Source of the DNA: JBHIYN01 sp041984235
GTDB lineage: Bacteria > Pseudomonadota > Gammaproteobacteria > Ga0077536
DNA length: 64,000 nt
Direction of reading: 5' to 3'
Assembly: GCA_041984235.1 (NCBI GenBank)
Contig: JBHIYN010000001.1
Location: 376,608-440,607 of the forward strand
Shown here: positions 63,874 to 64,000 of the stretch, piece after piece
Position numbering within the stretch: the stretch's first letter is position 1
Layout of the letters: the number at the start of each line of letters is the position of its first letter
Translations under genes and position numbers: made by a program
Notes under the pieces: model-generated
The model's database searches: none
What the model saw: the letters and a program-made list of their open reading frames with translations, nothing else
Told to the model about the DNA's origin: nothing

Positions 63874-64000
63874 CGAGCACGCGACGCGGCGCCCGGGACG
63901 CGCAGCAGCGTCGGAGGTGGGAAAATCGGCGTGTGCGCGTAGCGAGCAGTGCCGTGCGCAAGGAGCCGCGCAGCGAACGACGAGACATATCGGACTGGAT
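63874..64000. repeat. Direct repeat unit 2 (about 127 bp, may continue beyond window)
   Basis: Second copy, offset 142 bases from the first, with the same GCGTGTGCGCGTAGCGAGCA and GCGCAGCGAACGACGAGAC blocks. It reaches the last base of the window, so the array may be longer. The translated repeats on the minus strand (RRSLRGSLRTALLATRTRRF) are arginine-rich and look non-coding. Confidence 0.78.

Noticed and set aside
63677..63988. Arginine-rich minus-strand open frame across the tandem repeats
   Set aside because: Its repeated peptide is a direct product of the DNA repeats; no ribosome site and no family resemblance.
63732..64000. CRISPR array
   Set aside because: Units are about 128 bp and near-identical, with a 14-bp gap; there are no short repeats with unique spacers and no cas genes.

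Overview
The window is chromosomal DNA of a high-G+C, densely packed gammaproteobacterium. The strongest evidence is the order orn - nnr - tsaE - amiB - mutL - miaA - hfq - hflX - hflK - hflC - DUF2065 - hisZ - purA on the plus strand (13.9-27.2 kb), which is the classical gammaproteobacterial arrangement. It follows a dnaX - ybaB - recR cluster and the 4.5S (SRP) RNA gene. The accessory genes (several acyl-CoA enzymes, MFS exporters, F420-type oxidoreductase families) would suit an environmental lineage such as Nevskiales or Steroidobacterales, but that placement is inference.

Region 1 (1-10.9 kb) looks like an amino-acid / amide catabolic island. It holds a branched-chain amino-acid type ABC importer (SBP-livG-livF-livH-livM, minus strand, livM cut by the window edge), an AraC-type regulator, a hydantoinase/oxoprolinase pair (hyuA-hyuB), alanine dehydrogenase and a divergent Lrp/AsnC regulator. 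A perfect 7-3-7 inverted repeat lies between ald and the Lrp gene. Region 2 (11-27.8 kb) is housekeeping: SRP RNA, replication and recombination, RNA turnover, metabolite repair, t6A modification, wall amidase, mismatch repair, tRNA prenylation, Hfq, the HflKC protease modulator, HisZ, PurA and PdxH. A 130-bp AT-rich pocket between tsaE and amiB stands out.

Region 3 (27.8-48.8 kb) is accessory: a lytic transglycosylase, napH/napG without other nap genes, a flavin monooxygenase with hydroxybutyrate-type and zinc-type dehydrogenases, a VWA/MoxR ATPase pair, an amidase, MOSC and HAD proteins, and a metallo-beta-lactamase/rhodanese fusion. It also carries an F420-type luciferase-like enzyme, a cyclic-nucleotide-binding/rhodanese/coiled-coil protein and a four-gene operon led by a nucleotide-transporter-like MFS protein. 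A 141-bp imperfect palindrome fills the gap between the MoxR and amidase genes.

Region 4 (47.9-64 kb) holds two penicillin-recognising-type serine hydrolases with SxxK/SSN/KSG motifs. One is in an apparent operon with a 978-residue protein that combines an export signal with a complete-looking phosphohistidine plus ATP-binding dikinase core; I regard this pair as the most interesting candidate for an undescribed system. Then come an SDR, a repeat-tailed small protein, an acyl-CoA dehydrogenase and acyl-CoA synthetase, two MFS transporters, a VOC protein and a compositionally different DyP peroxidase. The window ends in tandem ~142-bp direct repeats. I see no tRNA, rRNA, CRISPR, IS transposase or prophage genes.
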